DNA of 14,984 nt, taken from the NCBI GenBank assembly GCA_934636905.1, contig CAKUBJ010000040.1, positions 1 to 14,984 of the forward strand, given 5' to 3'. The stretch comes from an uncultured Dysosmobacter sp. Lineage in GTDB: Bacteria > Bacillota > Clostridia > Oscillospirales > Oscillospiraceae. The notes below the pieces were generated by a model. It did no database searches. It was not told where the DNA came from and saw only the letters and a list, made by a program, of their open reading frames with translations. Each line of letters begins with the position of its first letter. Position 1 is the first letter of the stretch. Shown here piece after piece: positions 6,432-12,236 of the stretch. A program made the translations under genes and the position numbers.

Positions 6432-7232
6432 ATGTCTGAATCCACGCCTGCCCGCGCCACATCCAATCAATCCACAGAAAAAGCCTTCGCCGTGCTGGAA
6501 CTGCTTTCCGAGGCTCAGGGGCCGATGCGCCTGCGGGATATCAGCACCGCGCTGGGGCTGAATTCCAGCACGGCACTCCGCTTTGTCAACGCGCTGCAGA
6601 ACTGCGGCTACGCGGCGCAGGATCCCGATACCCAGCGCTACTATCTCACCTTCAAAATCTGCCGGGTGGCCAACCAGATGCGCAGCCACACGGAACTGCT
6701 GCCCATTGCCCAGCCCTTTATGCAGGCACTGTCTCAGGAGATCCACGAGGCACTTTGCCTTGCGGTGGAGCAGGATATGTGTATGCTGTTTCTGGATGTG
6801 CGGATGCGGCAGAATCAGCGGCTGATGAATATGCAGCAGGTGGGCAACAGCAGCCCCCTCCACTCTACGGGCATCGGCAAGCTGCTGCTGCTGAATTACA
6901 GCGAAGAGCAGCTGGATCAGCTGATTGCCCGGAAAGGCCTGCACCGGTACACGGAACATACCATCACCACCAAGGCGGCGCTGCTGGCGGAACTGGAACA
7001 GGTTCGCCGCCAGGGCTATGCACTGGATAATGAGGAAAATGAAATTGGCTCCCGCTGTATGGCCTGCCCCATCCGGGACTACTCCGGTGACATTGCGGCA
7101 GGCATCAGCATCACCGGCCCCGTCACCCGGCTGACCCGGGAGCGGATAGATCACTATCTGCCCATCCTTTCCGCCACGGCAGCGCAGATTTCCGAAGCCA
7201 TGGGCTGGCAGAAGCCGCAGGAGCAGGGGTAG
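6432..7232 (+). CDS. IclR-family transcriptional regulator
   Basis: IclR regulators bind DNA through an N-terminal winged helix-turn-helix and sense a small organic acid through a C-terminal GAF-like domain. The start at 6432 is supported by AAGGAGG six bases upstream and gives 266 residues. The HTH spans about residues 15-75, with the recognition region LRDISTALGLNSSTALRFVNAL. The effector domain spans about 85-260 and includes GNSSPLHSTGIGKLLL, a typical IclR segment, and GYALDNEENEIGSRCMACPI. The divergent position next to a hydroxyacid dehydrogenase and glycerate kinase makes control of that pair likely, with glycerate, hydroxypyruvate or glyoxylate as the effector (inference). The palindromes at 6353-6370 and 7237-7254 flank the gene. 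Confidence 0.93.
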   Translation: MSESTPARATSNQSTEKAFAVLELLSEAQGPMRLRDISTALGLNSSTALRFVNALQNCGYAAQDPDTQRYYLTFKICRVANQMRSHTELLPIAQPFMQALSQEIHEALCLAVEQDMCMLFLDVRMRQNQRLMNMQQVGNSSPLHSTGIGKLLLLNYSEEQLDQLIARKGLHRYTEHTITTKAALLAELEQVRRQGYALDNEENEIGSRCMACPIRDYSGDIAAGISITGPVTRLTRERIDHYLPILSATAAQISEAMGWQKPQEQG

Positions 7233-7236
7233 TTCT

Positions 7237-7254
7237 ATTTCGTTTATTGAAATT
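7237..7254. promoter_or_regulatory. Probable IclR operator, copy 2, just after iclR
   Basis: ATTTCGTTTATTGAAATT matches copy 1 at 17 of 18 positions and begins four bases after the iclR stop codon. Such identity between two intergenic sites 880 bases apart in a GC-rich genome is unlikely by chance. Confidence 0.6.
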
Positions 7255-7270
7255 AAATCTTACAATTTGA

Positions 7271-7299
7271 ATTATACCGGATTTCCTGCCCAATTGCAA
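7271..7299 (-). promoter_or_regulatory. Leftward promoter antisense to iclR
   Basis: On the minus strand TTGCAA (7299-7294) and a perfect TATAAT (7276-7271) are 17 bases apart. Transcription would start near 7264 and run through operator copy 2 into the 3' end of iclR. No leftward gene lies there. Confidence 0.5.
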
Positions 7300-7345
7300 G
7301 AGTCTTTTCCTCTTTTCCGGAAGGGGCGGGATTCCGCAGGAGAAT

Positions 7346-7389
7346 CCTCCCTCCATGAACGGTGCTTTGCCGCCGCCCATGGAGGGAGG
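7346..7389. repeat. 12-bp inverted repeat after iclR
   Basis: CCTCCCTCCATG (7346-7357) is perfectly complementary to CATGGAGGGAGG (7378-7389), with a 20-base loop. It is followed by TGTGTTCTGTT, so it may act as a weak iclR terminator. Confidence 0.5.
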
Positions 7390-7447
7390 TGTGTTCTGTT
7401 ATAAGGCACAGCGCAGAGGACGGCGGTCAAAGGCACCCTGCCGAGGG

Positions 7448-7472
7448 CGGACCGCTGCCGGAGGTCCGTTTT
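7448..7472 (+). terminator. Hairpin terminator upstream of spoIIP
   Basis: CGGACC (7448-7453) pairs with GGTCCG (7463-7468) around a nine-base loop and is followed by TTTT. It may end iclR transcription or attenuate read-through into spoIIP. Confidence 0.5.
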
Positions 7473-7541
7473 CCCCTGTCAATGCCCTCCAGGGTATTTT
7501 TTTCGCCTTTGGGGCATAGGTTGTCCCAAGAGGTGACGCAA

Positions 7542-8699
7542 ATGAAGCAGCGAAAGCCCTCCGGCCGGATATCCCGGCGTCTGGGGGCATCATTGCTGGC
7601 GGCCGCCACGCTGTGGGCCGTCAGTGTCACCGCCGGCAGCAGTTCCGCCGCCGGCGCGTGGCAGTCCCTGAAAGAAGAAATGCCCCTGATCCTGCTGCGC
7701 TGGCAGCTGGGGGAGCCGGCGCCGCCGGACGACCTGTCTCCGGCGGCGGTGCTGGCGTTGAGCCAGTCCCCGCTGCTGCTTTCCGCCCGGCAGGAGGTGG
7801 CGCAGCTGCGGCGGCAGGCCGAAGAGGAACCCGGCGGCGAAGCCCCTGCCCCGGTGACTCAGCCGGTGCAGGAGGAGCCGCAGCCGGCGCCTGCCCCCGC
7901 CGGGAGGGACAACGGCGTGCCGGCCAAAACACTGGTGCCCACGGACCCCTCCGGCTACACTGTCTGCGGGAAGGTCTATATCAGCAACTCCACCAAATAC
8001 ACCCTTTCCGACGAGGAACTGCGGAAGCCCTTTGCGGCGGAACTGACGGGAGACGGCCCCCAGATTCTGATTCTCCACAGCCACGGCAGCGAGGGCTACA
8101 CCCCGGCCAACGGGGAGACGGCCGTCTGGTGCGGCGACTGCCGCACCACGGATTCCCGGTACAATGTGGTGCGCATGGGGGACGCCATGGCGGATGTGTT
8201 CGCCGAAGCGGGGATTTCCGTGCTTCATGACCGCACGCAGTACGACTATCCGGAGTACGCCGGCTCCTATGACCGCTCTTTGGATGCCATTGACCGGTAT
8301 CTCAGGGAGTATCCCTCCATTCATTTCGTGCTGGACGTCCACCGGGACGCCATTGAAACTCCGGAGGGGACGCAGGTGAAGGTGGTGTCGGAAATCCAGG
8401 GGCAGGGAACCGCCGCCCAGCTGTCGCTGGTGGTGGGCACCGACGGCGGCGGGCTGAGCCATCCGGACTGGATGGAAAATCTCCGGCTGGCCGCCGCCAT
8501 TCAGGAGCAGGCGCTGACGGACTATCCCACCCTGATGCGCCCCCTGCTGCTGCGGAACTCCCGGTACAACCAGCACGCCACCACCGGCTCCCTGCTGGTG
8601 GAGGTGGGCACTGCCGGCAACGCCCCGGAGGAGGCGGAGCTGGCGGCACGGCTGTTCGCCCGGGAGATGGTGACGGTGCTGGAAGCGCGGAGCAAATGA
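7542..8699 (+). CDS. spoIIP: Stage II sporulation protein P (SpoIIP)
   Basis: SpoIIP is a membrane-anchored peptidoglycan amidase/endopeptidase that works with SpoIID and SpoIIM to thin septal wall and drive forespore engulfment. The start at 7542 (MKQRKPSG) is chosen for AAGAGGTG six bases upstream; the frame stays open further left, but that part is arginine/proline-rich and unlike a coding start. It gives 385 residues: a transmembrane anchor (about 14-31), a variable region, a Pro/Glu/Ala-rich linker (about 95-122) and the catalytic domain from about 130. Catalytic motifs are HSHGSE (H179, H181, E184), a conserved FVLDVHRDA segment and LLVEVGTAGN. In many Firmicutes spoIIP follows the protease gene gpr; here it follows iclR. 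A GC-rich hairpin lies after the gene but lacks a T run on this strand. Confidence 0.9.
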   Translation: MKQRKPSGRISRRLGASLLAAATLWAVSVTAGSSSAAGAWQSLKEEMPLILLRWQLGEPAPPDDLSPAAVLALSQSPLLLSARQEVAQLRRQAEEEPGGEAPAPVTQPVQEEPQPAPAPAGRDNGVPAKTLVPTDPSGYTVCGKVYISNSTKYTLSDEELRKPFAAELTGDGPQILILHSHGSEGYTPANGETAVWCGDCRTTDSRYNVVRMGDAMADVFAEAGISVLHDRTQYDYPEYAGSYDRSLDAIDRYLREYPSIHFVLDVHRDAIETPEGTQVKVVSEIQGQGTAAQLSLVVGTDGGGLSHPDWMENLRLAAAIQEQALTDYPTLMRPLLLRNSRYNQHATTGSLLVEVGTAGNAPEEAELAARLFAREMVTVLEARSK

Positions 8700-8720
8700 G
8701 AGCAGTTTCGTGCAAAGTGC

Positions 8721-8750
8721 AAAACGCCGCCCCGGTACTCCGGGGCGGCG
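8721..8750 (-). terminator. Terminator for the leftward RHH gene
   Basis: CGCCGCCCCGG (8725-8735) pairs perfectly with 8740-8750 around the loop TACT. On the minus strand it is followed by TTTT. On the + strand it is followed by TCCTG, so it would work poorly for spoIIP. Confidence 0.75.
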
Positions 8751-8761
8751 TCCTGCCGTGT

Positions 8762-8950
8762 TCACTGGTCGTCTTTTGTCCGTTCCTGTTCCGCCAGGTC
8801 ATCCAGCGCCATCCGCACCGCCGCCACCACAAAGGCGGAGAAGGTGCAGTCGGTGCCCCGGATGGCCGCCTCCACTTCCTCCAGCATATCGTTGGGGAAG
8901 CGGATGGATTTTACGGTCGTCGGTGGTATTTTTGGAATCCTGAATGCCAT
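8762..8950 (-). CDS. Small ribbon-helix-helix (CopG/Arc-like) DNA-binding protein
   Basis: The start at 8950 (MAFRIPKIPPTT) is chosen because GGAG lies seven bases upstream on the minus strand; the frame also has an ATG at 8983, but it would overlap the operator-rich region. The 62 residues show a short beta strand (TVKSIRFPNDM, about 12-22) followed by two helices (LEEVEAAIRG and FSAFVVAAVRMALDDLAEQ), the layout of ribbon-helix-helix repressors. RHH proteins bind short inverted repeats as dimers, and the region upstream holds several (8964-8992 and 9019-9043), so autorepression and control of the divergent small gene are likely. It could be an orphan antitoxin-like repressor; no clear toxin is adjacent. 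Confidence 0.7.
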   Translation of the reverse strand: MAFRIPKIPPTTVKSIRFPNDMLEEVEAAIRGTDCTFSAFVVAAVRMALDDLAEQERTKDDQ

Positions 8951-8963
8951 CTTAACTCTCCAT

Positions 8964-8992
8964 GCAATACTTTTGTCATACAATTGTATTGC
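8964..8992. promoter_or_regulatory. Operator 1 for the RHH protein (nested palindromes)
   Basis: GCAATAC (8964-8970) and GTATTGC (8986-8992) are inverted repeats, and within them ATACAATTGTAT (8978-8989) is a perfect 12-base palindrome. The minus-strand TACAAT inside it could be the -10 element of the RHH gene. Confidence 0.55.
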
Positions 8993-9017
8993 AATATGCC
9001 CACTAAAAGTGTATTCT
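8989..9017 (+). promoter_or_regulatory. Promoter of the 50-residue protein gene
   Basis: TTGCAA (8989-8994) and TATTCT (9012-9017) are separated by exactly 17 bases. The start point falls inside operator 2, so a bound repressor would block it. Confidence 0.6.
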
Positions 9018-9018
9018 A

Positions 9019-9043
9019 TTTGTAATACTAATCGTATTACAAA
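9019..9043. promoter_or_regulatory. Operator 2 for the RHH protein
   Basis: TTTGTAATAC (9019-9028) and GTATTACAAA (9034-9043) form a perfect 10-base inverted repeat with a five-base centre. The half-site GTAATAC differs from operator 1 (GCAATAC) by one base, implying the same binding protein. Confidence 0.6.
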
Positions 9044-9068
9044 TTTTTGCGGAAAGTGGGGAACGGCA

Positions 9069-9221
9069 ATGACGGATTACAAGGAACTCTATCTCATCAT
9101 GACCCGGGCGGCGGAAAAGGCCCAGCGGATTCTGATTGAAGCCCAGCAGCAGTGCGAGGAACTGTATCTGGCCGCCGGGGAGGAAGAGGAAAACCCATCC
9201 GGAACCACCGGCAAAGAGTAA
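9069..9221 (+). CDS. Small helical protein, 50 residues, function unknown
   Basis: The start at 9069 follows the purine-rich GGAAAGTGGGG. The protein (MTDYKELYLIM...) is predicted as one amphipathic helix to about residue 36, ending in an acidic, low-complexity tail. It contains one cysteine, in QQQCEELYL. That segment resembles QQRAEELFL in the protein at 2765-2929, so I infer a shared small-protein family. It is divergent from the RHH gene, with its promoter inside that protein's probable operators, and ends at a strong terminator (9249-9283). The arrangement resembles a toxin-antitoxin pair or a small repressor-controlled effector, but nothing in the sequence shows toxicity. Confidence 0.6.
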   Translation: MTDYKELYLIMTRAAEKAQRILIEAQQQCEELYLAAGEEEENPSGTTGKE

Positions 9222-9248
9222 GCAGGCCGCAGCGAAAAAGTGCAAAGG

Positions 9249-9283
9249 AAAGCCCGGCAGCCCCATGGGACTGCCGGGCTTTT
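9249..9283. terminator. Bidirectional terminator between the small gene and thrH
   Basis: AAAGCCCGGCAG (9249-9260) pairs perfectly with CTGCCGGGCTTT (9271-9282) and TTTT follows. The preceding A run lets it serve the converging thrH gene too. Confidence 0.88.
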
Positions 9284-9291
9284 GTCTGCGT

Positions 9292-9891
9292 TTACAGGGC
9301 AGCGCGGATGGCGGCCAGCAGGTCGTCGTAGCTTTCAAAGGCGGGAATCTGCGGATACGCCGCCCGGATCTGCTCCGTGCTGCGGAAGAGGAAGCCCGCT
9401 TTGCTGGCCTGAATCATACCCAGATCATTATAGCTGTCGCCGCTGGCAATGGTGTCGTACCCCATGGACTGGAAGGCCTTCACCGTGGTGAGTTTGGACT
9501 GGGGGCAGCGCATTTTGAAGCCGGTAATCTCCCCGTCAGGCGCCACCTCCAGGGAGTTGCAGAGGATGGTGGGCCAGCCCAGCTTCCGCATCAGGGGCAT
9601 GGCAAATTCTTCAAAGGTGTCGCTGAGAATCACCGTCTGCACCTGTTCCCGCAGGGCGTCCAGAAACGCCTTGGCGCCGGGCAGGGGGTCGATTTTTGCA
9701 ATCACGTCCTGAATTTCCTTCAGTCCCAGCCCGTGCTCCTTCAGCACTCCCAGACGCCAGCGCATCAGCTTGTCGTAATCCGGCTCGTCCCGGGTGGTGC
9801 GGCGCAGCTCCGGAATGCCGCTGGCCTCCGCAAAGGCAATCCAGATCTCCGGCACCAGCACGCCCTCCATATCCAGACAGACAATATTCAT
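9292..9891 (-). CDS. thrH: ThrH: phosphoserine phosphatase / homoserine phosphotransferase
   Basis: ThrH is a HAD-superfamily enzyme that dephosphorylates phosphoserine and can transfer the phosphate to homoserine, linking serine and threonine synthesis. The start at 9891 (MNIVCLDMEG) is chosen for AGGAGG six bases upstream on the minus strand, and gives 199 residues, the usual ThrH length. HAD motifs are visible: nucleophile D7 in LDMEGVLVPE (ThrH-type, with E9 where most HADs have Asp), S90-D91-T92 in ILSDTFEEF, K133, and G151-D152-S-Y-N-D156. The N-terminal EGVLVPEIWIAFAE is highly characteristic of ThrH. The gene is monocistronic, with promoter 9920-9948 and terminator 9249-9283, and is divergent from the methyltransferase cluster. 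A plain SerB-like phosphatase role is the alternative. Confidence 0.92.
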   Translation of the reverse strand: MNIVCLDMEGVLVPEIWIAFAEASGIPELRRTTRDEPDYDKLMRWRLGVLKEHGLGLKEIQDVIAKIDPLPGAKAFLDALREQVQTVILSDTFEEFAMPLMRKLGWPTILCNSLEVAPDGEITGFKMRCPQSKLTTVKAFQSMGYDTIASGDSYNDLGMIQASKAGFLFRSTEQIRAAYPQIPAFESYDDLLAAIRAAL

Positions 9892-9919
9892 AGGAAACCT
9901 CCTGTTTCTTTTTGACGGT

Positions 9920-9948
9920 ATGATAACACAAAGTCGTCCTCCCGGCAA
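9920..9948 (-). promoter_or_regulatory. Promoter of thrH
   Basis: On the minus strand TTGCCG (9948-9943) and TATCAT (9925-9920) are 17 bases apart, placing the start point about 22 bases ahead of the start codon. Confidence 0.65.
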
Positions 9949-10035
9949 GAGGGGCAGGGAATCTGTCTGTTGCCGGTGTGCAGAACTGCAAGATCAGAAA
10001 ATAAAAGCAAATATGGGAAAGCCCCCTCCAAATGC

Positions 10036-10064
10036 TTGACATGGGAATCATTTTTCGCTACTAT
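10036..10064 (+). promoter_or_regulatory. Near-consensus promoter of the methyltransferase cluster
   Basis: A perfect TTGACA (10036-10041) and TACTAT (10059-10064) are separated by exactly 17 bases. It is the best match to sigma-A consensus in the window. Transcription would start near 10071, about 130 bases before the first gene. Confidence 0.8.
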
Positions 10065-10072
10065 GAAAATAA

Positions 10073-10171
10073 CTTGGAATGTCTCTCTGCACAGGATGCC
10101 GCAGCCATGCGGCTTTTCCAAGGGACGGCAGTTAGCTTTCTCTAACTGCCATCTTTCGCAAACAGAGTTAG
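10073..10171 (+). other. Folded leader with attenuator-like hairpins
   Basis: CTTGGAA (10073-10079) pairs with TTCCAAG (10116-10122), enclosing GCCGCA (10098-10103) with TGCGGC (10108-10113), which is followed by TTTT. A second hairpin pairs GGCAGTTAG (10127-10135) with CTAACTGCC (10142-10150). AGTTAG (10166-10171) could instead pair with CTAACT (10142-10147), opening that hairpin. Strong promoter plus competing hairpins suggests control by attenuation or by a ligand, but no known riboswitch is recognised. Confidence 0.45.
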
Positions 10172-10204
10172 ATGAATTTAACAGTAGATACCGAGGATCA
10201 GACT

Positions 10205-10822
10205 ATGGAAAAGCAAACGGATTTCTGGGATAAAAACGCAGGGCGGTATGACCGCTTTATGGGAAAAGACGCGGAGGCTTACGCGCAGCTGTACGAACTG
10301 ATGCGCCCGGCGGTGCGGCACAGAACGGTGCTGGAACTGGCCACCGGCACAGGGCTGATTGCCAAAAGCATGGCAACCAGTGCCGCCCATATTGAAGCCA
10401 CAGACGCATCACCGGAGATGATTGCACAGGCGAAGCGGGGCAACCGCTCTGCCAAGCTGCATTTCTCCGTGGAGGATATGTTTCACCTCCCCTATGCCGA
10501 CGAAAGCTTTGACGTGGTGATTGTGTCCAACGCCCTGCATATCGTGCCGGAGCCGGAGAAAGCCCTCTCCGAAATCCGGAGGGTGCTGAAGAATGACGGC
10601 GTTCTGATTGCGCCTACCTTCACCCATGCGGATAACGCTTTCTTGGGAAAGGTCAGGGCATTCTTCATGAAGCTGGCGGGCTTTCCGCTGCACAGCAGAT
10701 GGTCGAGCGCGGAATATCTGGCCTTTCTCCGGGAAAACGGCTGGACGGTGCGGAAAAGCACCGTACTGAAGGCATCCTTCCCACTGACCTATGCGGAGTG
10801 CGTTAAAGCGGAGGACGCATGA
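10205..10822 (+). CDS. Class I SAM-dependent methyltransferase (UbiE/Methyltransf_11-like), cluster gene 1
   Basis: The start at 10205 (MEKQTDFWDKNAGRYD) is preferred over the in-frame ATG at 10172 because GAGG lies eight bases upstream and the family normally begins with an FWD..A..YD segment. The 205 residues form a Rossmann-type methyltransferase: motif I VLELATGTG (42-50), acidic D67 in EATDASPEM for the ribose, D91 in VEDMFHLPY for the adenine, and motif IV SFDVVIVSNALH (101-112). The C-terminal half is hydrophobic and probably forms the acceptor lid. The acceptor is unknown. It is the first gene after the promoter and leader, and its stop codon is one base from the next start, so translational coupling is likely. 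Confidence 0.88.
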   Translation: MEKQTDFWDKNAGRYDRFMGKDAEAYAQLYELMRPAVRHRTVLELATGTGLIAKSMATSAAHIEATDASPEMIAQAKRGNRSAKLHFSVEDMFHLPYADESFDVVIVSNALHIVPEPEKALSEIRRVLKNDGVLIAPTFTHADNAFLGKVRAFFMKLAGFPLHSRWSSAEYLAFLRENGWTVRKSTVLKASFPLTYAECVKAEDA

Positions 10823-10823
10823 C

Positions 10824-11612
10824 ATGAAGGAAAAAGTCAAACTCTCCGGCGTGCCGGAAACCATGCTGCAAACCCTTTACGCAAGGGCGAAAGAGAGCCG
10901 GGGACGCGGCGCGATTCACGACCCGAAAGCGGAGGAACTCACCCGGAAGCTGGACTACGATTTTTCCCTTGCGGACAAGGACACCGCCATGGGCAGCGGC
11001 GTCATTGCCCGCACCATTGTGCTGGATAAGCTGACAAAAGCGTGGCTTGCGTCGCATCCCGGCGCGGTGGTGGTCAACATCGCCTGCGGACTGGACACCC
11101 GGTGTTATCGGATGCCGGATTACGCGCATTGGTATAACCTCGACCTGCCGGAGACGATGGCGGTGCGGGAGAAACTCCTGCCGGAGAGCGGGACAATTTC
11201 GCAGATTGCCATGTCCGCCATGGACGATTGGGGCAGTGAAATCAAAGAACAGAATGCGCCGGTGCTGATGATTATCGAAGGACTGACCATGTATCTCTCC
11301 GAACGTGACGTGCAGCGCATTTTCGCGGTGATTTCCAACCGGTTTTCCCAAGTCACCGTCTTTGTGGAAACCATGAATCCGATGGTTGTGAAGCACTTTA
11401 AGGAAAAATCCATTGAGGGCAGCCATGCGAAATTCACCTGGGGCATAAAAGGCGGCCCGGCCCTTGCGGCGCTGCTGCCGGGCTTCCGATTCGTGGAGGA
11501 ACACAGCCTGACGGAGGGCATGGCGGCGTTTGTGCCGATTTATAAGCTGCTGGGTAAGCTGCCTGCTGTGCGGGGTATTTCCAACAAGATTATCGTTCTG
11601 GAAAAGGAGTGA
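10824..11612 (+). CDS. LCM/TcmP-type O-methyltransferase (COG3315-like), cluster gene 2
   Basis: The start at 10824 (MKEKVKLSGVPETML) is supported by GGAGG at 10810-10814; the in-frame ATG at 10791 would overlap the previous gene. The 262 residues resemble the leucine-carboxyl/TcmP methyltransferase family, which methylates carboxyl or hydroxyl groups of small molecules in polyketide and related pathways. Family markers are VVNIACGLDTRCYR (82-95), YNLDLPE (104-110, with D107 for SAM) and MIIEGLTMYLSE, the typical helix after motif IV. This family differs from the two neighbouring methyltransferases, so the three are not recent duplicates. The substrate is unknown. Confidence 0.88.
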   Translation: MKEKVKLSGVPETMLQTLYARAKESRGRGAIHDPKAEELTRKLDYDFSLADKDTAMGSGVIARTIVLDKLTKAWLASHPGAVVVNIACGLDTRCYRMPDYAHWYNLDLPETMAVREKLLPESGTISQIAMSAMDDWGSEIKEQNAPVLMIIEGLTMYLSERDVQRIFAVISNRFSQVTVFVETMNPMVVKHFKEKSIEGSHAKFTWGIKGGPALAALLPGFRFVEEHSLTEGMAAFVPIYKLLGKLPAVRGISNKIIVLEKE

Positions 11613-11618
11613 CGGAGC

Positions 11619-12224
11619 ATGCCGTTTTTCGAGAATACCCGGAAACCAGCCGGCATCGGCGGAAAACTCATGGTGAACCTGATGAATCTGTGCCATGCGC
11701 CCCTTGCGGATTGGGGCATGAAGTGCCTGCCGCTTTCCCCGGATGCGAAGGTGCTGGACTGCGGCTGCGGCGGCGGGGCCAACATCCGGAAACTGCTGAA
11801 AAAATGCCCGCAGGGCGTGGTGAAGGGCATCGATTATTCGCCGGTCAGCGTGGAAAAAGCCCGCAGACTCAACGAGACGGCCATCGGCGAGGGCCGATGC
11901 GTGGTTTGTCCGGGCAGTGTGGAGGACATCCTGTTTGCCTCCGGATGGTTTGACGCCGTCACGGCCTTTGAAACGGTCTACTTCTGGCCGGATTTGCCGC
12001 AGTGCTTCCGGGAAGTGCATCGGGTGCTGAAGCCCGGTGGCACCTTCCTCATCTGCAACGAGTGCGGGGACGCGGCCTCCGGCAGAAAGTGGGAAAAACG
12101 GATTGACGGCATGACCGTCTATACGGGCACACAGCTGAAAGCCTTTCTGGAACAGGCCGGCTTCCGCCGTGTCCAGACCCATACGAACCAAATGGGCTGG
12201 CTCTGCGTGACGGGGCAGAAGTGA
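11619..12224 (+). CDS. Class I SAM-dependent methyltransferase, cluster gene 3
   Basis: The start at 11619 follows AAGGAG (11604-11609), six bases after the previous stop. The 201 residues have a short N-terminal helix region (GGKLMVNLMNLCHAPLADWG), motif I VLDCGCGGG (45-53), D72 in GIDYSPVSV, a post-motif region with FDAVTAFETVYFWPDL, and VLKPGGTFLICNE. It is closest in style to the Methyltransf_11/25 small-molecule group. Several cysteines (C48, C50, C63 and others) lie near the SAM site, but no arsenite-methyltransferase cysteine pattern is evident. The ribosome binding site of the next gene overlaps its stop codon. Confidence 0.88.
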   Translation: MPFFENTRKPAGIGGKLMVNLMNLCHAPLADWGMKCLPLSPDAKVLDCGCGGGANIRKLLKKCPQGVVKGIDYSPVSVEKARRLNETAIGEGRCVVCPGSVEDILFASGWFDAVTAFETVYFWPDLPQCFREVHRVLKPGGTFLICNECGDAASGRKWEKRIDGMTVYTGTQLKAFLEQAGFRRVQTHTNQMGWLCVTGQK

Positions 12225-12236
12225 GGAGGATGAACC

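Noticed and set aside
7495..7522. Sigma-E-like promoter for spoIIP (TATTT ... CATAGGTT)
   Set aside because: The match is weak and the implied start point would fall on the ribosome binding site.
10172..10204. Upstream start codon for the first methyltransferase
   Set aside because: No Shine-Dalgarno sequence precedes 10172, while GAGG is correctly spaced for 10205 and the family N-terminus begins there.
10096..10233. Possible leader peptide starting at ATG 10096 and overlapping the first methyltransferase gene
   Set aside because: No ribosome binding site precedes it and it runs past the true start in another frame. The hairpins are better explained as RNA structure, though translation was not excluded.
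10803..12191. 462-codon minus-strand open frame across two methyltransferase genes
   Set aside because: It spans the ends of separate well-supported genes, and its His/Arg-rich product is typical of antisense frames.
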